Positions 39,040 to 49,503 of a stretch of DNA of 64,000 nucleotides are shown here, one piece after another. Source of the stretch: Allobosea lathyri (lineage in GTDB: Bacteria; Pseudomonadota; Alphaproteobacteria; Rhizobiales; Beijerinckiaceae); assembly GCF_900108245.1 (NCBI RefSeq), contig NZ_FNUY01000002.1:496001-560000 (forward strand). The letters run 5' to 3'. Each line of letters starts with the position of its first letter. Position 1 is the stretch's first letter. The notes beneath the pieces are model-generated. The model searched no databases. It was not told where the DNA came from and saw nothing but the letters and a program-made list of their open reading frames with translations. A program made the translations under genes and the position numbers.

Positions 39040-41466
39040 TCAGTGCGCGACCAGACCCGCTGCATCGTCGTCCGCGACCGGATGAGCCGGCGTCGGCAGG
39101 GTCTCTTCCCAGACGATCGGAACCGGCTGGCGCGTCAGCGCGTGCTGCAGCACCTGCTCCATCCGCGAGACCGGGACGATCTCCATGCCCTCCTTCACCG
39201 ACTTGGGCAGGTCGACCAGATCCTTGGCGTTGTCCTCCGGGATCAGCACCTTCTTGATGCCGCCGCGCAGGGCCGCCAGGAGCTTCTCCTTGAGGCCGCC
39301 GATCGGCAGCACCCTGCCCCGCAATGTGACTTCACCGGTCATGGCGAGGTCGCGCCGCGTTGGGATGCCGGTCAGGATCGAGACGATGGTCGTAGCCATC
39401 GCGATACCGGCCGAAGGGCCGTCCTTGGGGGTCGCCCCTTCGGGAACGTGGACGTGGATGTCGCGGCGATCGAACAAGGGCGGCTCGATGCCGAAATCGA
39501 TGGCGCGCGAGCGGACATAGGACGCCGCCGCCGAAATCGATTCCTTCATCACGTCCTTGAGGTTGCCCGTGACGGTCATCTTGCCCTTGCCGGGCATCAT
39601 GACGCCTTCGATCGTCAGCAACTCGCCGCCGACCTCGGTCCAGGCCAGGCCGGTGACGACACCAACCTGATCCTCGGTCTCCGCCATGCCATAGCGATAG
39701 CGCGGCGGGCCGAGATACTCTTCCAGCACCGGGGTGGTGACGGCGACCTTCTTCTTCTTCGTCAGGACGATGTCCTTCACAGCCTTGCGGACCGTGTTGG
39801 ACAGCTCACGCTCGAGGTTGCGGACGCCCGCCTCCCGCGTATAGCGGCGGACCAGCGTCATCAGCGCCTCGTCGTCGATCGACCATTCCTTGGATTCGAG
39901 ACCGTGCTTCTTGATCGCGTTCGGGATCAGGTGACGCCGTGCGATCTCGGTCTTCTCGTCTTCGGTGTAGCCGGCGATGCGAATCACCTCCATCCGGTCC
40001 AGCAGGGCCGGCGGGATGTTCAGCGTGTTGGCCGTCGTCACGAACATCACGTTCGACAGATCGTAGTCGACCTCAAGATAATGGTCGTTGAAGGTGCCGT
40101 TCTGCTCGGGATCGAGCACCTCCAGCAGGGCAGCCGAGGGGTCGCCACGGAAGTCCTGTCCCATCTTGTCGATCTCGTCGAGCAGGATGAGCGGGTTGGA
40201 GGTCTTGGCCTTCTTCATCGACTGGATGATCTTGCCGGGCATCGAGCCGATATAGGTGCGCCGATGTCCGCGGATCTCGGCCTCGTCACGCACGCCGCCG
40301 AGCGACATGCGCACGAACTCACGGCCGGTCGCCTTGGCGATCGACTTGCCGAGCGAGGTCTTGCCGACACCGGGAGGGCCGACGAGGCACAGGATCGGGC
40401 CGGCGAGCTTGTTCGTCCGCTGCTGCACTGCGAGATATTCGACGATCCGGTCCTTGACCTTGTCGAGACCGAAATGATCGTCATCAAGGACCGCCTGGGC
40501 CGCGTTGAGGTCCTTCTTGATCTTGGACCGCTTGTTCCAGGGAATGCCGAGCATCCAGTCGAGATAGTTGCGCACGACCGTCGCCTCGGCAGACATCGGC
40601 GACATCTGGCGCAGCTTCTTCATCTCCGCGACGGCCTTGTCACGGGCCTCCTTGGAGAGCTTCGTGCGGGCGATGCGCTCTTCCAGCTCGGCCAGCTCGT
40701 CACGGCCTTCCTCGCCGTCGCCCAGCTCCTTCTGGATCGCCTTCATCTGCTCGTTGAGGTAGTACTCGCGCTGGGTCTTCTCCATCTGGCGCTTGACGCG
40801 CGAGCGGATGCGCTTCTCGACCTGAAGCACCGACATCTCGCTTTCCATCAGCGAGAGGACCTTCTCCAGCCGATGCGCGACCTGGGTGATCTCGAGCACC
40901 GCCTGGCGGTCGGCGATCTTGACCGCCAGATGCGAGGCCACGGTATCGGCGAGCTTGGAGGGCTCCTCGATCTGCGAGACCGCGGCGACGACCTCGGGCG
41001 AGATCTTCTTGTTGAGCTTCACATAGCTCTCGAACTCGCTGACGACCGAACGACCGAGCGCCTCGACCTCGACCTTCTTGCCGTCTTCCTCGGCAAGGCC
41101 GACGGCCTCTGCCTGATAGAAGGCCTCATCGGCGACATAGGCCGTCGCCTTGGCGCGGCCGACGCCCTCGACCAGCACCTTCACGGTGGAATCGGGCAGC
41201 TTCAGCAATTGCAGCACGCGCGCGAGCGTGCCGATCTCGTAGATGTCCTTGGTCTCCGGATCGTCGTCGCCGGCGTTCTTCTGCGTGGCGAGCAGGATCA
41301 GACCATCGGTCTTGACCACCTCTTCGAGCGCGCGGATCGACTTCTCGCGGCCGACGAAGAGCGGGACGATCATATGAGGGAATACGACGATGTCGCGCAG
41401 GGGGAGCACCGGATAAAGACCGGTCTCACCAGAAACGAAAGGAGCGCGGGGCGCCGAGCCAGTCAT
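39040..41466 (-). CDS. lon: ATP-dependent protease La (Lon)
   Basis: Lon is the AAA+ serine protease that degrades misfolded and regulatory proteins. The N-terminal substrate domain begins [26 protein letters not shown]; the ATPase has Walker [14 protein letters not shown] and Walker [12 protein letters not shown]; the proteolytic Ser is in [12 protein letters not shown] with a Lys in the following helix region. From ATG 41466 (AAGGA upstream) the length is 808 residues, typical. An extension to 41544 exists in frame but is not Lon-like. A heat-shock-type promoter is visible upstream. Confidence 0.97.
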   Translation of the reverse strand: MTGSAPRAPFVSGETGLYPVLPLRDIVVFPHMIVPLFVGREKSIRALEEVVKTDGLILLATQKNAGDDDPETKDIYEIGTLARVLQLLKLPDSTVKVLVEGVGRAKATAYVADEAFYQAEAVGLAEEDGKKVEVEALGRSVVSEFESYVKLNKKISPEVVAAVSQIEEPSKLADTVASHLAVKIADRQAVLEITQVAHRLEKVLSLMESEMSVLQVEKRIRSRVKRQMEKTQREYYLNEQMKAIQKELGDGEEGRDELAELEERIARTKLSKEARDKAVAEMKKLRQMSPMSAEATVVRNYLDWMLGIPWNKRSKIKKDLNAAQAVLDDDHFGLDKVKDRIVEYLAVQQRTNKLAGPILCLVGPPGVGKTSLGKSIAKATGREFVRMSLGGVRDEAEIRGHRRTYIGSMPGKIIQSMKKAKTSNPLILLDEIDKMGQDFRGDPSAALLEVLDPEQNGTFNDHYLEVDYDLSNVMFVTTANTLNIPPALLDRMEVIRIAGYTEDEKTEIARRHLIPNAIKKHGLESKEWSIDDEALMTLVRRYTREAGVRNLERELSNTVRKAVKDIVLTKKKKVAVTTPVLEEYLGPPRYRYGMAETEDQVGVVTGLAWTEVGGELLTIEGVMMPGKGKMTVTGNLKDVMKESISAAASYVRSRAIDFGIEPPLFDRRDIHVHVPEGATPKDGPSAGIAMATTIVSILTGIPTRRDLAMTGEVTLRGRVLPIGGLKEKLLAALRGGIKKVLIPEDNAKDLVDLPKSVKEGMEIVPVSRMEQVLQHALTRQPVPIVWEETLPTPAHPVADDDAAGLVAH

Positions 41467-41607
41467 GACTTTTCCTTTGTGGTTGCGCCCGGCGGACCCC
41501 CAAGATGGGCGGAGCGATCGGACGTACGCGACCGGAGCGACCATTCACTCCGTCCGCCCTCGCGCATCGCACCCTCAACAGGCGTGCGACTCTCGCGAGT
41601 GCACCTA

Positions 41608-41636
41608 AAGTGGAGACTTCCTCGCCGGCTTTCAAG
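41608..41636 (-). promoter_or_regulatory. Candidate sigma-32 (RpoH) promoter for lon
   Basis: On the - strand, CTTGAA is followed after 15 bases by CTCCACTT, close to the heat-shock consensus CTTGAA-N13-15-CCCCATNT. It lies about 140 bp upstream of the lon start. lon is a heat-shock gene in many bacteria, which supports the match; no experimental evidence here. Confidence 0.45.
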
Positions 41637-41769
41637 CGAGGCATCCGAGGGAGTTCCGGATAACCAACGCATGAAGTCGTGGGAGGATCGGCTCCAGCTT
41701 CGTGGCATTATGCTCCAACCGGCCCGTTGCAAGGTGGCACAGTCGGTGCGCTACGTTCCTCAAGACGCA

Positions 41770-41796
41770 AAACGCGCGCCAAGAGGGCGCGCGTTT
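41770..41796 (-). terminator. Hairpin terminator after clpX
   Basis: An 11-bp stem (AAACGCGCGCC and GGCGCGCGTTT, 5-nt loop) lies 27 bp beyond the clpX stop on the - strand, ending in TTTT. Confidence 0.75.
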
Positions 41797-41822
41797 GCGA
41801 TTTAAAGCTGTGGATGACGAGA

Positions 41823-43091
41823 TCAGGCCGAGGCCGACTTCGCCTCATCCTCGCGCTCCGAATAGATGAAGAGCGGACGCGACTTGGTTTCGACGGCCTC
41901 CGGTCCGATCACGACCTGCTCGACGCCTTCGAGACCCGGCAGCTCGTACATGGTCTCGAGCAGGATGCTCTCCATGATCGAACGCAGGCCGCGCGCACCG
42001 GTCTTCCGGTCGATCGCCTTGCGCGCGATCAGGCTGACGGCCTCATCGGTGAAGGTGAGCTCGGTATCCTCCATCTCGAACAGGCGCTGATACTGCTTGA
42101 CCAGAGCGTTCTTCGGCTCGGTCAGGATGGTCTTCAGCGCGGCTTCGTCGAGATCCTCCAGCGTCGCCAGAACGGGCAGACGGCCGACGAATTCCGGGAT
42201 CAGGCCGAATTTCAGCAGATCCTCGGGCTCGACCTCGCGGAAGATCGCGCCGGCGCGGCGGTCGTCGGGGCCCTTCACCGTCGCGCCGAAACCGATCGAG
42301 GTCCCCTTGCCACGGCTGGAGATGATCTTGTCCAGCCCGGCGAAGGCGCCGCCGCAGATGAACAGGATGTTGGTGGTGTCGACCTGCAGAAATTCCTGCT
42401 GGGGATGCTTGCGCCCGCCCTGCGGCGGCACGGAGGCGACGGTGCCTTCCATGATCTTGAGCAGGGCCTGCTGCACGCCCTCGCCCGAGACGTCCCGGGT
42501 GATCGAGGGATTGTCCGACTTGCGGCTGATCTTGTCGATCTCGTCGATATAGACGATGCCGCGCTGCGCCCGCTCGACATTGTAATCGGAGGCCTGGAGC
42601 AGCTTGAGGATGATGTTCTCGACATCCTCGCCGACATAACCGGCTTCGGTCAGCGTCGTGGCGTCGGCCATCGTGAACGGCACGTCGAGGATGCGGGCGA
42701 GCGTCTGCGCGAGCAGCGTCTTGCCCGAGCCCGTCGGCCCGATCAGCAGGATGTTCGACTTGGCGAGCTCGACGTCATTGTGCTTCGAGGCGTGGGACAA
42801 CCGCTTGTAATGGTTGTGGACCGCGACCGAGAGCACCTTCTTGGCGTGCTCCTGGCCAATGACGTAGTCGTCCAGGACCTTGCGGATCTCCTTGGGAGTC
42901 GGCACGCCGTCCTTCGACTTCACCAGCGCGGACTTCGATTCCTCGCGGATGATGTCCATGCAGAGCTCGACGCATTCGTCGCAGATGAACACGGTCGGGC
43001 CCGCAATAAGCTTGCGAACCTCGTGCTGGCTCTTGCCGCAGAAGGAGCAATAGAGCGTGCTCTTTGAATCGCCGCTGCTGACCTTACTCAT
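41823..43091 (-). CDS. clpX: ATP-dependent Clp protease ATP-binding subunit ClpX
   Basis: ClpX unfolds substrates and feeds them to ClpP. The N-terminal zinc domain has [11 protein letters not shown] and CDECVELC; the AAA+ core has Walker [14 protein letters not shown], Walker [10 protein letters not shown], the pore-loop GYVGEDVEN and the [23 protein letters not shown] segment. Length is 422 residues, typical. The gene lies between clpP (274-bp gap upstream) and lon, the common tig-clpP-clpX-lon order. The C-terminal tail is acidic ([10 protein letters not shown]). Confidence 0.98.
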   Translation of the reverse strand: MSKVSSGDSKSTLYCSFCGKSQHEVRKLIAGPTVFICDECVELCMDIIREESKSALVKSKDGVPTPKEIRKVLDDYVIGQEHAKKVLSVAVHNHYKRLSHASKHNDVELAKSNILLIGPTGSGKTLLAQTLARILDVPFTMADATTLTEAGYVGEDVENIILKLLQASDYNVERAQRGIVYIDEIDKISRKSDNPSITRDVSGEGVQQALLKIMEGTVASVPPQGGRKHPQQEFLQVDTTNILFICGGAFAGLDKIISSRGKGTSIGFGATVKGPDDRRAGAIFREVEPEDLLKFGLIPEFVGRLPVLATLEDLDEAALKTILTEPKNALVKQYQRLFEMEDTELTFTDEAVSLIARKAIDRKTGARGLRSIMESILLETMYELPGLEGVEQVVIGPEAVETKSRPLFIYSEREDEAKSASA

Positions 43092-43365
43092 CGTCCATCT
43101 CCATTCTCGGAGCCGGAGACCACATCAGCCGGGGCGGATGCAACCGTCGTCTCATCGTCATAATAGGCGCTTCAGATCACGATCATTAGGTTAACGCTCC
43201 GTTCCGGCACATCCGGACATTGAAGCTGACCCAAAACCGGATCGCTGTGGAGCGCCTGACCGCTCATCCGATTCCCCATGCAAACATGAGGCCGGTACCC
43301 TTGCAATATGGGAGCTTGAGAACGTCAAGCCAACCCACAGGATCGGGACCGCTAGTCGCAGCCAC

Positions 43366-43992
43366 TCAGACCACGGCTTCCTCGGCGCGCTTGTCGATGA
43401 CCTTGTCGATCAATCCGAAGTCGCGCGCCTGCTCGGCCGTCATGAAATTATCACGCTCGAGCGCAGCTTCCACCTCGGCGTAGCTGCGGCCGGTGTGGTT
43501 GACGTAAATCTCGTTCAGCCGGCGCTTCAGGCTCTCGACCTCGCGGGCGTGAATCAGGATATCGGTGACCTGACCCTGGAAGCCGCCTGAAGGCTGATGC
43601 ACCATGATACGGGCGTTGGGCAGGGCAAAGCGCATGTCCTTGGCGCCCGCCGTCAGCAACAACGATCCCATAGACGCAGCCTGGCCCACACACAATGTCG
43701 TGACCGGGCAGCGGATGAACTGCATCGTGTCATAAATCGAAAGGCCAGAGGTCACCACGCCGCCCGGCGAGTTGATGTAGAAGGAAATCTCCTTCTTGGG
43801 GTTCTCGGCCTCGAGGAACAAAAGCTGTGCCACGATCAGCGACGCCGAATAATCCTCGACCGGTCCGGTCAGGAAGATGATCCGCTCGCGCAGCAGGCGC
43901 GAATAAATGTCGAACGCCCGCTCGCCGCGGCTGGACTGCTCGACCACCATCGGGACGAGATTGTTATAGGTCTCGATCGGATCGCGCAGCAT
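43366..43992 (-). CDS. clpP: ATP-dependent Clp protease proteolytic subunit ClpP
   Basis: ClpP forms the tetradecameric protease chamber used with ClpX and ClpA. The catalytic Ser is in [11 protein letters not shown], the His in [15 protein letters not shown] and the Asp in the [18 protein letters not shown] region. The ATG at 43992 ([19 protein letters not shown]) was chosen because AAGGA lies about 8 bp upstream; an ATG two codons earlier (43998) is too close to that site, and the open frame to 44067 is atypical. That start gives 208 residues. Confidence 0.96.
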   Translation of the reverse strand: MLRDPIETYNNLVPMVVEQSSRGERAFDIYSRLLRERIIFLTGPVEDYSASLIVAQLLFLEAENPKKEISFYINSPGGVVTSGLSIYDTMQFIRCPVTTLCVGQAASMGSLLLTAGAKDMRFALPNARIMVHQPSGGFQGQVTDILIHAREVESLKRRLNEIYVNHTGRSYAEVEAALERDNFMTAEQARDFGLIDKVIDKRAEEAVV

Positions 43993-44097
43993 GGGCATGT
44001 CCTTGGATGGCTTGCGCCGATAAACGGCGATGTTTCGAATCAGCGGCTGTCTTGAGAAGACATCCACATAAGCACGGCAAAGGCGGCTGAAAAGAGA

Positions 44098-44131
44098 AGC
44101 GCCGCCCAGCTGGCAGCCAGGCGGCGTGTTT
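44098..44131 (-). terminator. Hairpin after tig
   Basis: CGCCGCC and GGCGGCG arms with an inner CTGG/CCAG pairing, followed on the - strand by a pyrimidine-rich TTCTCTTTTC run. It lies 26 bp after the tig stop codon, between tig and clpP. Confidence 0.65.
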
Positions 44132-44156
44132 GTTGCCGTTAAGGTTGCCGCGAGGC

Positions 44157-45599
44157 TCAGGCAGAGGCGTCGTCGGCCGTCTCGTCGGCTTTGGCTTCGG
44201 CCTTCTTGGCCTTCTTGGCAGCCTTCTTCGGCTTCGCCTCGGCGGTCGCCTCGTCGGCGTCCTCGTCAGCGTAGAGCGCCTCGCGCGAAACGGTCTGGTC
44301 GTCCACCTTCACCTGCTCGAGCAGGTGGTCGACGACCTTCTCCTCGAAGATCGGAGCGCGGATCTCGGCGAGCGCCTGCGGGTTCTTGCGATAGAACTCC
44401 CAGACCTGCTTCTCCTGACCGGGGAACTGGCGGGCGCGCTCGACCAGGGCCTGCGTCACTTCGTCATCCGAGATCTGGACCTTGGCCTGCTCGCCGATCT
44501 CGGCCAGCACGAGGCCGAGACGAACGCGACGCTCCGCGATCTTGCGATAGTCGGCCTTGGCGGCCTCCTCGGTCGTGTCCTCGTCCTCGAAGGACTTCTT
44601 GGCTTCCCTCATGTCCGTCTCGACCTGGCTCCAGACGCTGGCGAACTCCTGTTCGACCAGGGTCGGGGGCAGCTCGAAGCTGTACTTGCCGTCGAGCGCG
44701 TCGAGCAGGCTCTTCTTGAGCTTGCGGCGCGACTGCTGGCCGAAATCGCGGCCGATCTGGTCGCGAATCGCGGTCTTCAGCGCATCGAGCGATTCCATGC
44801 CGAAGGACTTGGCGAGCTCGTCGTCGATCTTGACGGGCTCGGGAGCCTGAACCTCGGTGACCGTAACCTCGAACTCGGCCGGCTTACCGGCGAGATGGGT
44901 GGCGGTGTAGTTCTCGGGGAAGGTGACCTTGACGGTGCGCGTCTCGCCCGCCTTGGCGCCCTCGAGCTGCTCCTCGAAACCGGGGATGAACTGGCCGGCG
45001 CCGAGATCGAGCGGAATACCCTCGCCCGTGCCGCCGTCGAAGGGCTTGCCTTCGAGCGTGCCGACGAAGGAGATCATCAGGCGGTCGCCGCTGGCGGCCT
45101 TGGCCTTCTCGCCCTTGTTGGCGAAGGTGCGGTTCTGCGAGGCCATGCGCTCCAGCGCCTGGTCGACATCGCTGTCGGGCACTTCGGCGACGGGCTTGGT
45201 CAGCGAGATGTCCGAGAGATCGGCGAGCTCGATCTTGGGCAGGACTTCGAGCGCGACGGTGAAGGCGAGATCGCCCTTGGCCTCCATCGCGGCCTCGATC
45301 TCGTCCTTGTTCTCGGGGAAGCGGATCTGCGGCTCGAAAGCGAGCTTCAGGCCGTTATCCGTGACGATCTTCTGGTTGGCTTCGTTGACCGCGTTCTGCA
45401 GCACATCGGACATGACCGAGCGGCCATAGAGACGGCGCAGATGCTCGACCGGCACCTTGCCGGGGCGGAAGCCGTTGATCTTGGCCTTGCCTTGCAGGCC
45501 CTGGAGGCCATCATCGAGCCTGGTTTTGAGGTCGGCGGCGTTGAGCACCACCTGAAACTCGCGCTTGAGGCCCTGCGACAGGGTTTCGGTCACGTTCAT
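44157..45599 (-). CDS. tig: Trigger factor
   Basis: Trigger factor is the ribosome-associated chaperone and peptidyl-prolyl isomerase. The ribosome-binding signature is in [20 protein letters not shown]; a PPIase domain (about residues 150-245) has [20 protein letters not shown]; the C-terminal chaperone arms follow. A Lys/Ala/Glu-rich tail of about 30 residues ([18 protein letters not shown]) extends beyond the usual end. ATG 45599 gives [19 protein letters not shown], the normal N-terminus, and 480 residues; the open frame upstream is not family-like. Confidence 0.96.
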   Translation of the reverse strand: MNVTETLSQGLKREFQVVLNAADLKTRLDDGLQGLQGKAKINGFRPGKVPVEHLRRLYGRSVMSDVLQNAVNEANQKIVTDNGLKLAFEPQIRFPENKDEIEAAMEAKGDLAFTVALEVLPKIELADLSDISLTKPVAEVPDSDVDQALERMASQNRTFANKGEKAKAASGDRLMISFVGTLEGKPFDGGTGEGIPLDLGAGQFIPGFEEQLEGAKAGETRTVKVTFPENYTATHLAGKPAEFEVTVTEVQAPEPVKIDDELAKSFGMESLDALKTAIRDQIGRDFGQQSRRKLKKSLLDALDGKYSFELPPTLVEQEFASVWSQVETDMREAKKSFEDEDTTEEAAKADYRKIAERRVRLGLVLAEIGEQAKVQISDDEVTQALVERARQFPGQEKQVWEFYRKNPQALAEIRAPIFEEKVVDHLLEQVKVDDQTVSREALYADEDADEATAEAKPKKAAKKAKKAEAKADETADDASA

Positions 45600-45741
45600 C
45601 GTTCTGATCCGCCAACAGCTCGTTACTTCAATGTCCAAAGCGCGACGCCGGGTGACCGCCGCCGCGCTCGCGAAATCCATGTTTCTTCAGCTAACGCTTC
45701 CCGCGCCACGACGACAAGGTCATGATGCGATGCACGCTTGC

Positions 45742-45826
45742 TGGTGCGGGCGGAGGGACTCGAACCCCCACGACTTTCGCCGCTGGTACCTAAAACCAGT
45801 GCGTCTACCAATTCCGCCACGCCCGC
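45742..45826 (-). tRNA. tRNA-Leu (TAG anticodon)
   Basis: An 85-nt type II tRNA on the - strand. Acceptor GCGGGCG pairs with CGCCCGC, the anticodon arm is CTGGT-TTTAGGT-ACCAG (anticodon TAG), a long variable arm (GCGGCGAAAGTCGT) is present and CCA is encoded. Trigger factor lies downstream on the same strand. Confidence 0.93.
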
Positions 45827-46016
45827 CGGCCCGATAGCGCTGCACGCGAGCAAACGCAGCGCGGCCATCGTTGGGCCGCGGTGCTATACGCATTTCGGCC
45901 GCGCCATGCAGCAAAAAAATGACGGTTCTGCAAAGGTGCCTTGCCAACGCGGCCCTGGACGGTCGCCGGAGCACCACCTCTCGCCAGACGACGCGGCACC
46001 GATTATGCCGGTCGCC

Positions 46017-47465
46017 ATGAGCGATCTTCCTCCGGAACACCCTGCCCTCGCGACGCGCCGCTCGGTGCTTGCCGGCCTCACGGCGACAGCAGTCCTTCTG
46101 CCTGCGGGCGGACGGGCGCAGCAGGCCGCGCCCGCCAGGCCGTCTGCAAACGAGCCTCCCCTCGAGCCTGCCCTGCGGACGCTGACGGCAGCGCCGGCCA
46201 AGGCGCGCCTTCGTCCAACGCCGGCTCCCGAGACCGAAATCTGGGCGTTCGATGGCACCACGCCCGGCCCCGCCTTGCGAATCAAACAGGGCGAAACCCT
46301 GCGCGTGAAGCTGGAGAACAAGACTGCAAATCCACTCTCGCTGCATTGGCACGGGCTGCGCGGCGAGGCGGCGATGGATGGCGTCGGCGGCTTCAGCCAG
46401 CCTCCCGTCGCTCCCGGCGAGAGCTTCGAATACCGGCTGCGCCCGTCTGAATCCGGCACGATCCTGTATCGCCCCTTCGTCATAGGCGGCTCTTCCGAAC
46501 CCGCCGGACGCGGGCTCGGCGGTATACTCGTCGTCGAAGAGCCCGAACCGCCGGTGGTCGACCTCGATCTGCCGGTGCTCGTCACGGACTGGCTGCTTGG
46601 AGACGATCACGTCATTCGGCCATTCGTGACGGCAAGTCCCGAAAGCGCTGCCGCCGGCCGGCTCGGGAGCTGGGTCACCGTCAACGGCGGGTCGCCGCCG
46701 CAGCGCGTAGCGGTCGCGCCCGGCGCCCGCGTCAGGCTGCGGCTGGCGAATGGCTGCAACGCGCGGATCATGCGGCTGCGTTTCGATGGGGTGAAAGCCG
46801 TCGTCATCGCAGTCGACGGCCAGCCGACGGATTCCTTCGAGCCCGTGCGCTCGCAGCTGCCCTTCGCGCCGGGCTCGCGCTACGACCTGATCGTCGACAT
46901 GCCGGAAGAGGCGGGCGCGACGGCCATGGTCACCGCGCTGGTCGGCTCCGGCGTGCCTCTGGTCAGGCTCGTCACCGAGGGCGGGAGGAAGCCCGCCGCG
47001 ACTGCGCCGGCCGCCCTGAAAGCCAACCCGTCCTTGCCGGCTGCCGTACGCATGCAGGACGCGCTGAGGCCTGAGATCGTGATCGAGGGCGGCGCAAAGG
47101 CCGGGCCCGATCAGAAGCTCGATCTTTCCGGCCTCGATCTCGAACGGCCCTGGCGGATCAATGGCGGCGTTGGCGCGGTCGGGTCAAAGCCGCTGTTCAG
47201 CGCCAGGCGCGGCACCCCGATCGTGCTCGCCATCGAGAACAAGACGGCGTTCTTCCAGCCGATGCACGTGCACGGGCACTGCTTCCGCCTGCTGCATCCG
47301 CTCGACGATGGCTGGGAGCCCTATTTCCTCGACACCGTGCAGATTCCCGACGGCAAGCGCCTGCACGTTGCCTTCATCGCCGAGAATCCCGGCCGATGGC
47401 TGATCTCCTCGACCGTGCTGGAACGCTTTGACCTTGGCCTGTGGAGCTGGTTCGAGGTGACTTGA
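46017..47465 (+). CDS. Multicopper-oxidase-fold protein with degenerate copper sites
   Basis: A 482-residue exported protein with a twin-arginine-like signal (ATRRSVLAGLTATAVLL). It has three cupredoxin-like domains in the multicopper oxidase order. Only the first copper motif is intact (HWHG, about residue 109). Where family members have YHSH there is YRPF (about 151); the HPxHxHGH motif reads QPMHVHGH; the HCHxxxH motif aligns to SSTVLER while the flanking PGxW and GL are kept. T1, T2 and T3 copper binding is therefore unlikely, recalling SufI/FtsP, which is also copper-free. ATG 46017 opens the signal; the frame runs upstream through tRNA-Leu antisense and should be ignored. Confidence 0.85.
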   Translation: MSDLPPEHPALATRRSVLAGLTATAVLLPAGGRAQQAAPARPSANEPPLEPALRTLTAAPAKARLRPTPAPETEIWAFDGTTPGPALRIKQGETLRVKLENKTANPLSLHWHGLRGEAAMDGVGGFSQPPVAPGESFEYRLRPSESGTILYRPFVIGGSSEPAGRGLGGILVVEEPEPPVVDLDLPVLVTDWLLGDDHVIRPFVTASPESAAAGRLGSWVTVNGGSPPQRVAVAPGARVRLRLANGCNARIMRLRFDGVKAVVIAVDGQPTDSFEPVRSQLPFAPGSRYDLIVDMPEEAGATAMVTALVGSGVPLVRLVTEGGRKPAATAPAALKANPSLPAAVRMQDALRPEIVIEGGAKAGPDQKLDLSGLDLERPWRINGGVGAVGSKPLFSARRGTPIVLAIENKTAFFQPMHVHGHCFRLLHPLDDGWEPYFLDTVQIPDGKRLHVAFIAENPGRWLISSTVLERFDLGLWSWFEVT

Positions 47466-47484
47466 CCCCGTCATTGGCCATCGG

Positions 47485-47647
47485 AAACACGCCGTCATTC
47501 CGGGGCGACCCACAGGTCGAGCCCCGAACCCAGAAGCGCGGATGGTGACTGACCGAGCGCGGCCGACGACGAGGCCCGATGCCCGGCTTCATTGGTTCTG
47601 GGTTCCGGGCTCTACGCTTCGCGTAGCCCCGGAATGACGGCGTGTTT
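47485..47647. repeat. Palindromic intergenic repeat, family A, copy 5
   Basis: The longest copy, lying between the convergent MCO-like and gluconokinase genes. Its ends form a 21-bp perfect inverted repeat beginning AAACACGCCGTCATTCC. The right part holds a strong hairpin (GGGCTCTACGCTTCGCGTAGCCC type). Confidence 0.88.
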
Positions 47648-47664
47648 CTGCCGTCAAGCCTCCA

Positions 47665-48192
47665 TCAGACGAGGCCCAGTTCCCTCAGCACTTCGCGCTG
47701 GATCTCATCCTTGGGCAGGTCGACGGGCACGACCAAGGGAAGCTCGTCGTCGCCCGGCTCCTCCAGCGTGGCGAACTGGCTGTCCAGCAGCGCGGGCGGC
47801 ATGAAGTGATGCTGCCGTGCCGCCATCCGTTCGCCGATCAGCGCGCGCGAGCCCTTGAGATAGACCAGTGCCACATCGGGCCGGTCTCCGACTATGACGC
47901 GGCGATAGGCCCGCTTCAGCGCCGAGCAGGTGACGATGCCGTGCTCGCCCTTGGCGCGAAGCTCGTCGATCCATGCGGCGATCGCCGCGAGCCAGGGCTT
48001 GCGGTCCTCGTCGTTCAACGGCGTGCCGCCCGCCATCTTGGCGACGTTCTCCGGCGGATGGAACGAATCGGCGTCCCGGAACGGCCAGCCCAGATGCGCG
48101 GCGAGGCGCTCGCCCAGCGAGGTCTTGCCCGAGCTGGCGACGCCCATGACGACGATGACCGCCGGCTTGCGGCCCTTTTGCTGCAGGGTCAC
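47665..48192 (-). CDS. gntK: Gluconokinase
   Basis: A 175-residue P-loop kinase that phosphorylates D-gluconate to 6-phosphogluconate. Walker A is GVASSGKTSLGERLA; FRDADSFHPPENVAKMAGGTPLNDEDRKPWL, TCSALKRAYRR and LDSQFATLEEP are diagnostic of GntK-type gluconokinases. It directly follows gnd (6-bp gap), whose enzyme uses its product, so the pair forms a short gluconate-to-pentose-phosphate operon. Confidence 0.94.
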   Translation of the reverse strand: MTLQQKGRKPAVIVVMGVASSGKTSLGERLAAHLGWPFRDADSFHPPENVAKMAGGTPLNDEDRKPWLAAIAAWIDELRAKGEHGIVTCSALKRAYRRVIVGDRPDVALVYLKGSRALIGERMAARQHHFMPPALLDSQFATLEEPGDDELPLVVPVDLPKDEIQREVLRELGLV

Positions 48193-48198
48193 GACGCG

Positions 48199-49191
48199 TC
48201 AGACCGGCTTCTTGGGCTCGACATGCCCCCCGAAGCCAGCCCGCATGGCCGACAGCACCTTCTCGGCAAAGGTATGGTCCTTGCGCGAGCGGAAGCGGGT
48301 GTAGAGCGAGGAGGTCAGCACTTCGGCCGGCGTCGCAGTCTCGATGGCAGCCTGCACGGTCCAGCGCCCCTCGCCCGAATCGGACACGGTGCCGGAATAG
48401 GCCGACAGGTCCTCATCGGCGGCGAGTGCCTCCGCCGTCAGGTCGAGCAGCCAGGAGGTGACGACCGAGCCGCGCCGCCAGACCTCGGAAATCTCGGCAA
48501 CGTCGAAGTCGAAGCCATATTCCGGCGGCAGGCCTTCCTTGGCCGAGGCATTGCGCAACAGGTCGAACCCCTCCGCGAAAGCCTGCATCATGCCGTATTC
48601 GATGCCGTTATGGACCATCTTGACGAAGTGCCCGGCGCCATTGGGCCCGCAATGCAGATAGCCCTCCTCGCTGCGCGGATTGCGGCCATCGCGATGGCGG
48701 GTCGGCTGGATATCGCCCTTGCCGGGAGCCAGCGCCTTCAGGAGCGGGTCGAGCCGTTCGACGGTTCCCTTGTCGCCACCGATCATCAGGCAATAGCCGC
48801 GATCGAGCCCATGGACGCCGCCGCTGGTGCCGATGTCGAGATAATGCAGCCCCTTGGCGGCGAGTTCCTGCCCGCGCCGGACATCGTCCTTCCAGAAGGC
48901 GTTGCCGCCATCGATCAGCGTGTCACCGGGAGAGACCAGCGCGGACAACTCAGCGAGCGTCTTCTCGGTGATCTCGCCGGCGGGCAGCATCACCCAGATC
49001 GCGCGCGGTGCCTTGAGCTTCGCGACCATGTCCTTGAGGTCGGCCGCAACGAGCGCGTCCTCGCCGGCCAGCGCGGCGCCGGGTTTGGGATCGCGGTCAT
49101 AGACGACGCATTCGTGACCGGCCTGCATCAGGCGGCGTACGATATTGGCTCCCATACGGCCAAAGCCGATCATTCCAAGCTGCATAGCCAC
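48199..49191 (-). CDS. gnd: 6-phosphogluconate dehydrogenase (decarboxylating), short GndA-type
   Basis: A 330-residue oxidoreductase converting 6-phosphogluconate to ribulose 5-phosphate. The N-terminal Rossmann motif is [29 protein letters not shown], the active-site region [23 protein letters not shown] with the catalytic Lys and [24 protein letters not shown] follow. It is about 140 residues shorter than E. coli Gnd and belongs to the short NAD-preferring subfamily. First gene of the gnd-gntK pair. Confidence 0.93.
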   Translation of the reverse strand: MAMQLGMIGFGRMGANIVRRLMQAGHECVVYDRDPKPGAALAGEDALVAADLKDMVAKLKAPRAIWVMLPAGEITEKTLAELSALVSPGDTLIDGGNAFWKDDVRRGQELAAKGLHYLDIGTSGGVHGLDRGYCLMIGGDKGTVERLDPLLKALAPGKGDIQPTRHRDGRNPRSEEGYLHCGPNGAGHFVKMVHNGIEYGMMQAFAEGFDLLRNASAKEGLPPEYGFDFDVAEISEVWRRGSVVTSWLLDLTAEALAADEDLSAYSGTVSDSGEGRWTVQAAIETATPAEVLTSSLYTRFRSRKDHTFAEKVLSAMRAGFGGHVEPKKPV

Positions 49192-49503
49192 TCAAGTCCT
49201 TGCTCGGCCCGGAACGCCTGAGGCGGCTCGGCCTTGCCCCAGTTCATGCCCCGCCGGGACGCGTCCGGCAAGCCGGCGCAACATTGGCGGCAGGCATGGC
49301 AGCCATTCGCTGCAGGTCCCGCCAGCGCCCCGGAGGCGCGCCCCTACACGCTTTGCGACCGGCAATGATGTGGACAACCGAGCCAGTCACGGCAGTGCCG
49401 ACGGCGGAGCCGAACCTTGTCGGCATGGCGATCCACCCGGAGAGCAAGGAGGCCGACAAGACCACCAAAGGGCTCAAGCTGCACGGCTGAGGCGGCGGCG
49501 GGC
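49192..49503. other. Intergenic region with only weak ORFs
   Basis: 312 bp between gnd and the small gene downstream of acdS. A + strand ORF from 49364 (41 codons, MMWTTEPVTAVPTAEP...) and an overlapping - strand ORF exist, but neither has a clear ribosome site or homologue that I recognise. The gnd promoter is expected here. Confidence 0.4.

Noticed and set aside
38878..41805. A 975-codon open frame on the + strand
   Set aside because: Antisense to lon, with no recognisable domain and the composition typical of reversed G+C-rich codons.
45738..46016. N-terminal extension of the MCO-like gene
   Set aside because: It runs across the complete tRNA-Leu gene on the other strand and lacks a ribosome site; the Tat-like signal peptide starts at 46017.
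49244..49477. A 77-codon - strand ORF between gnd and the acdS partner gene
   Set aside because: No ATG start with a ribosome site, overlapping + strand frame equally open, and no recognisable sequence.
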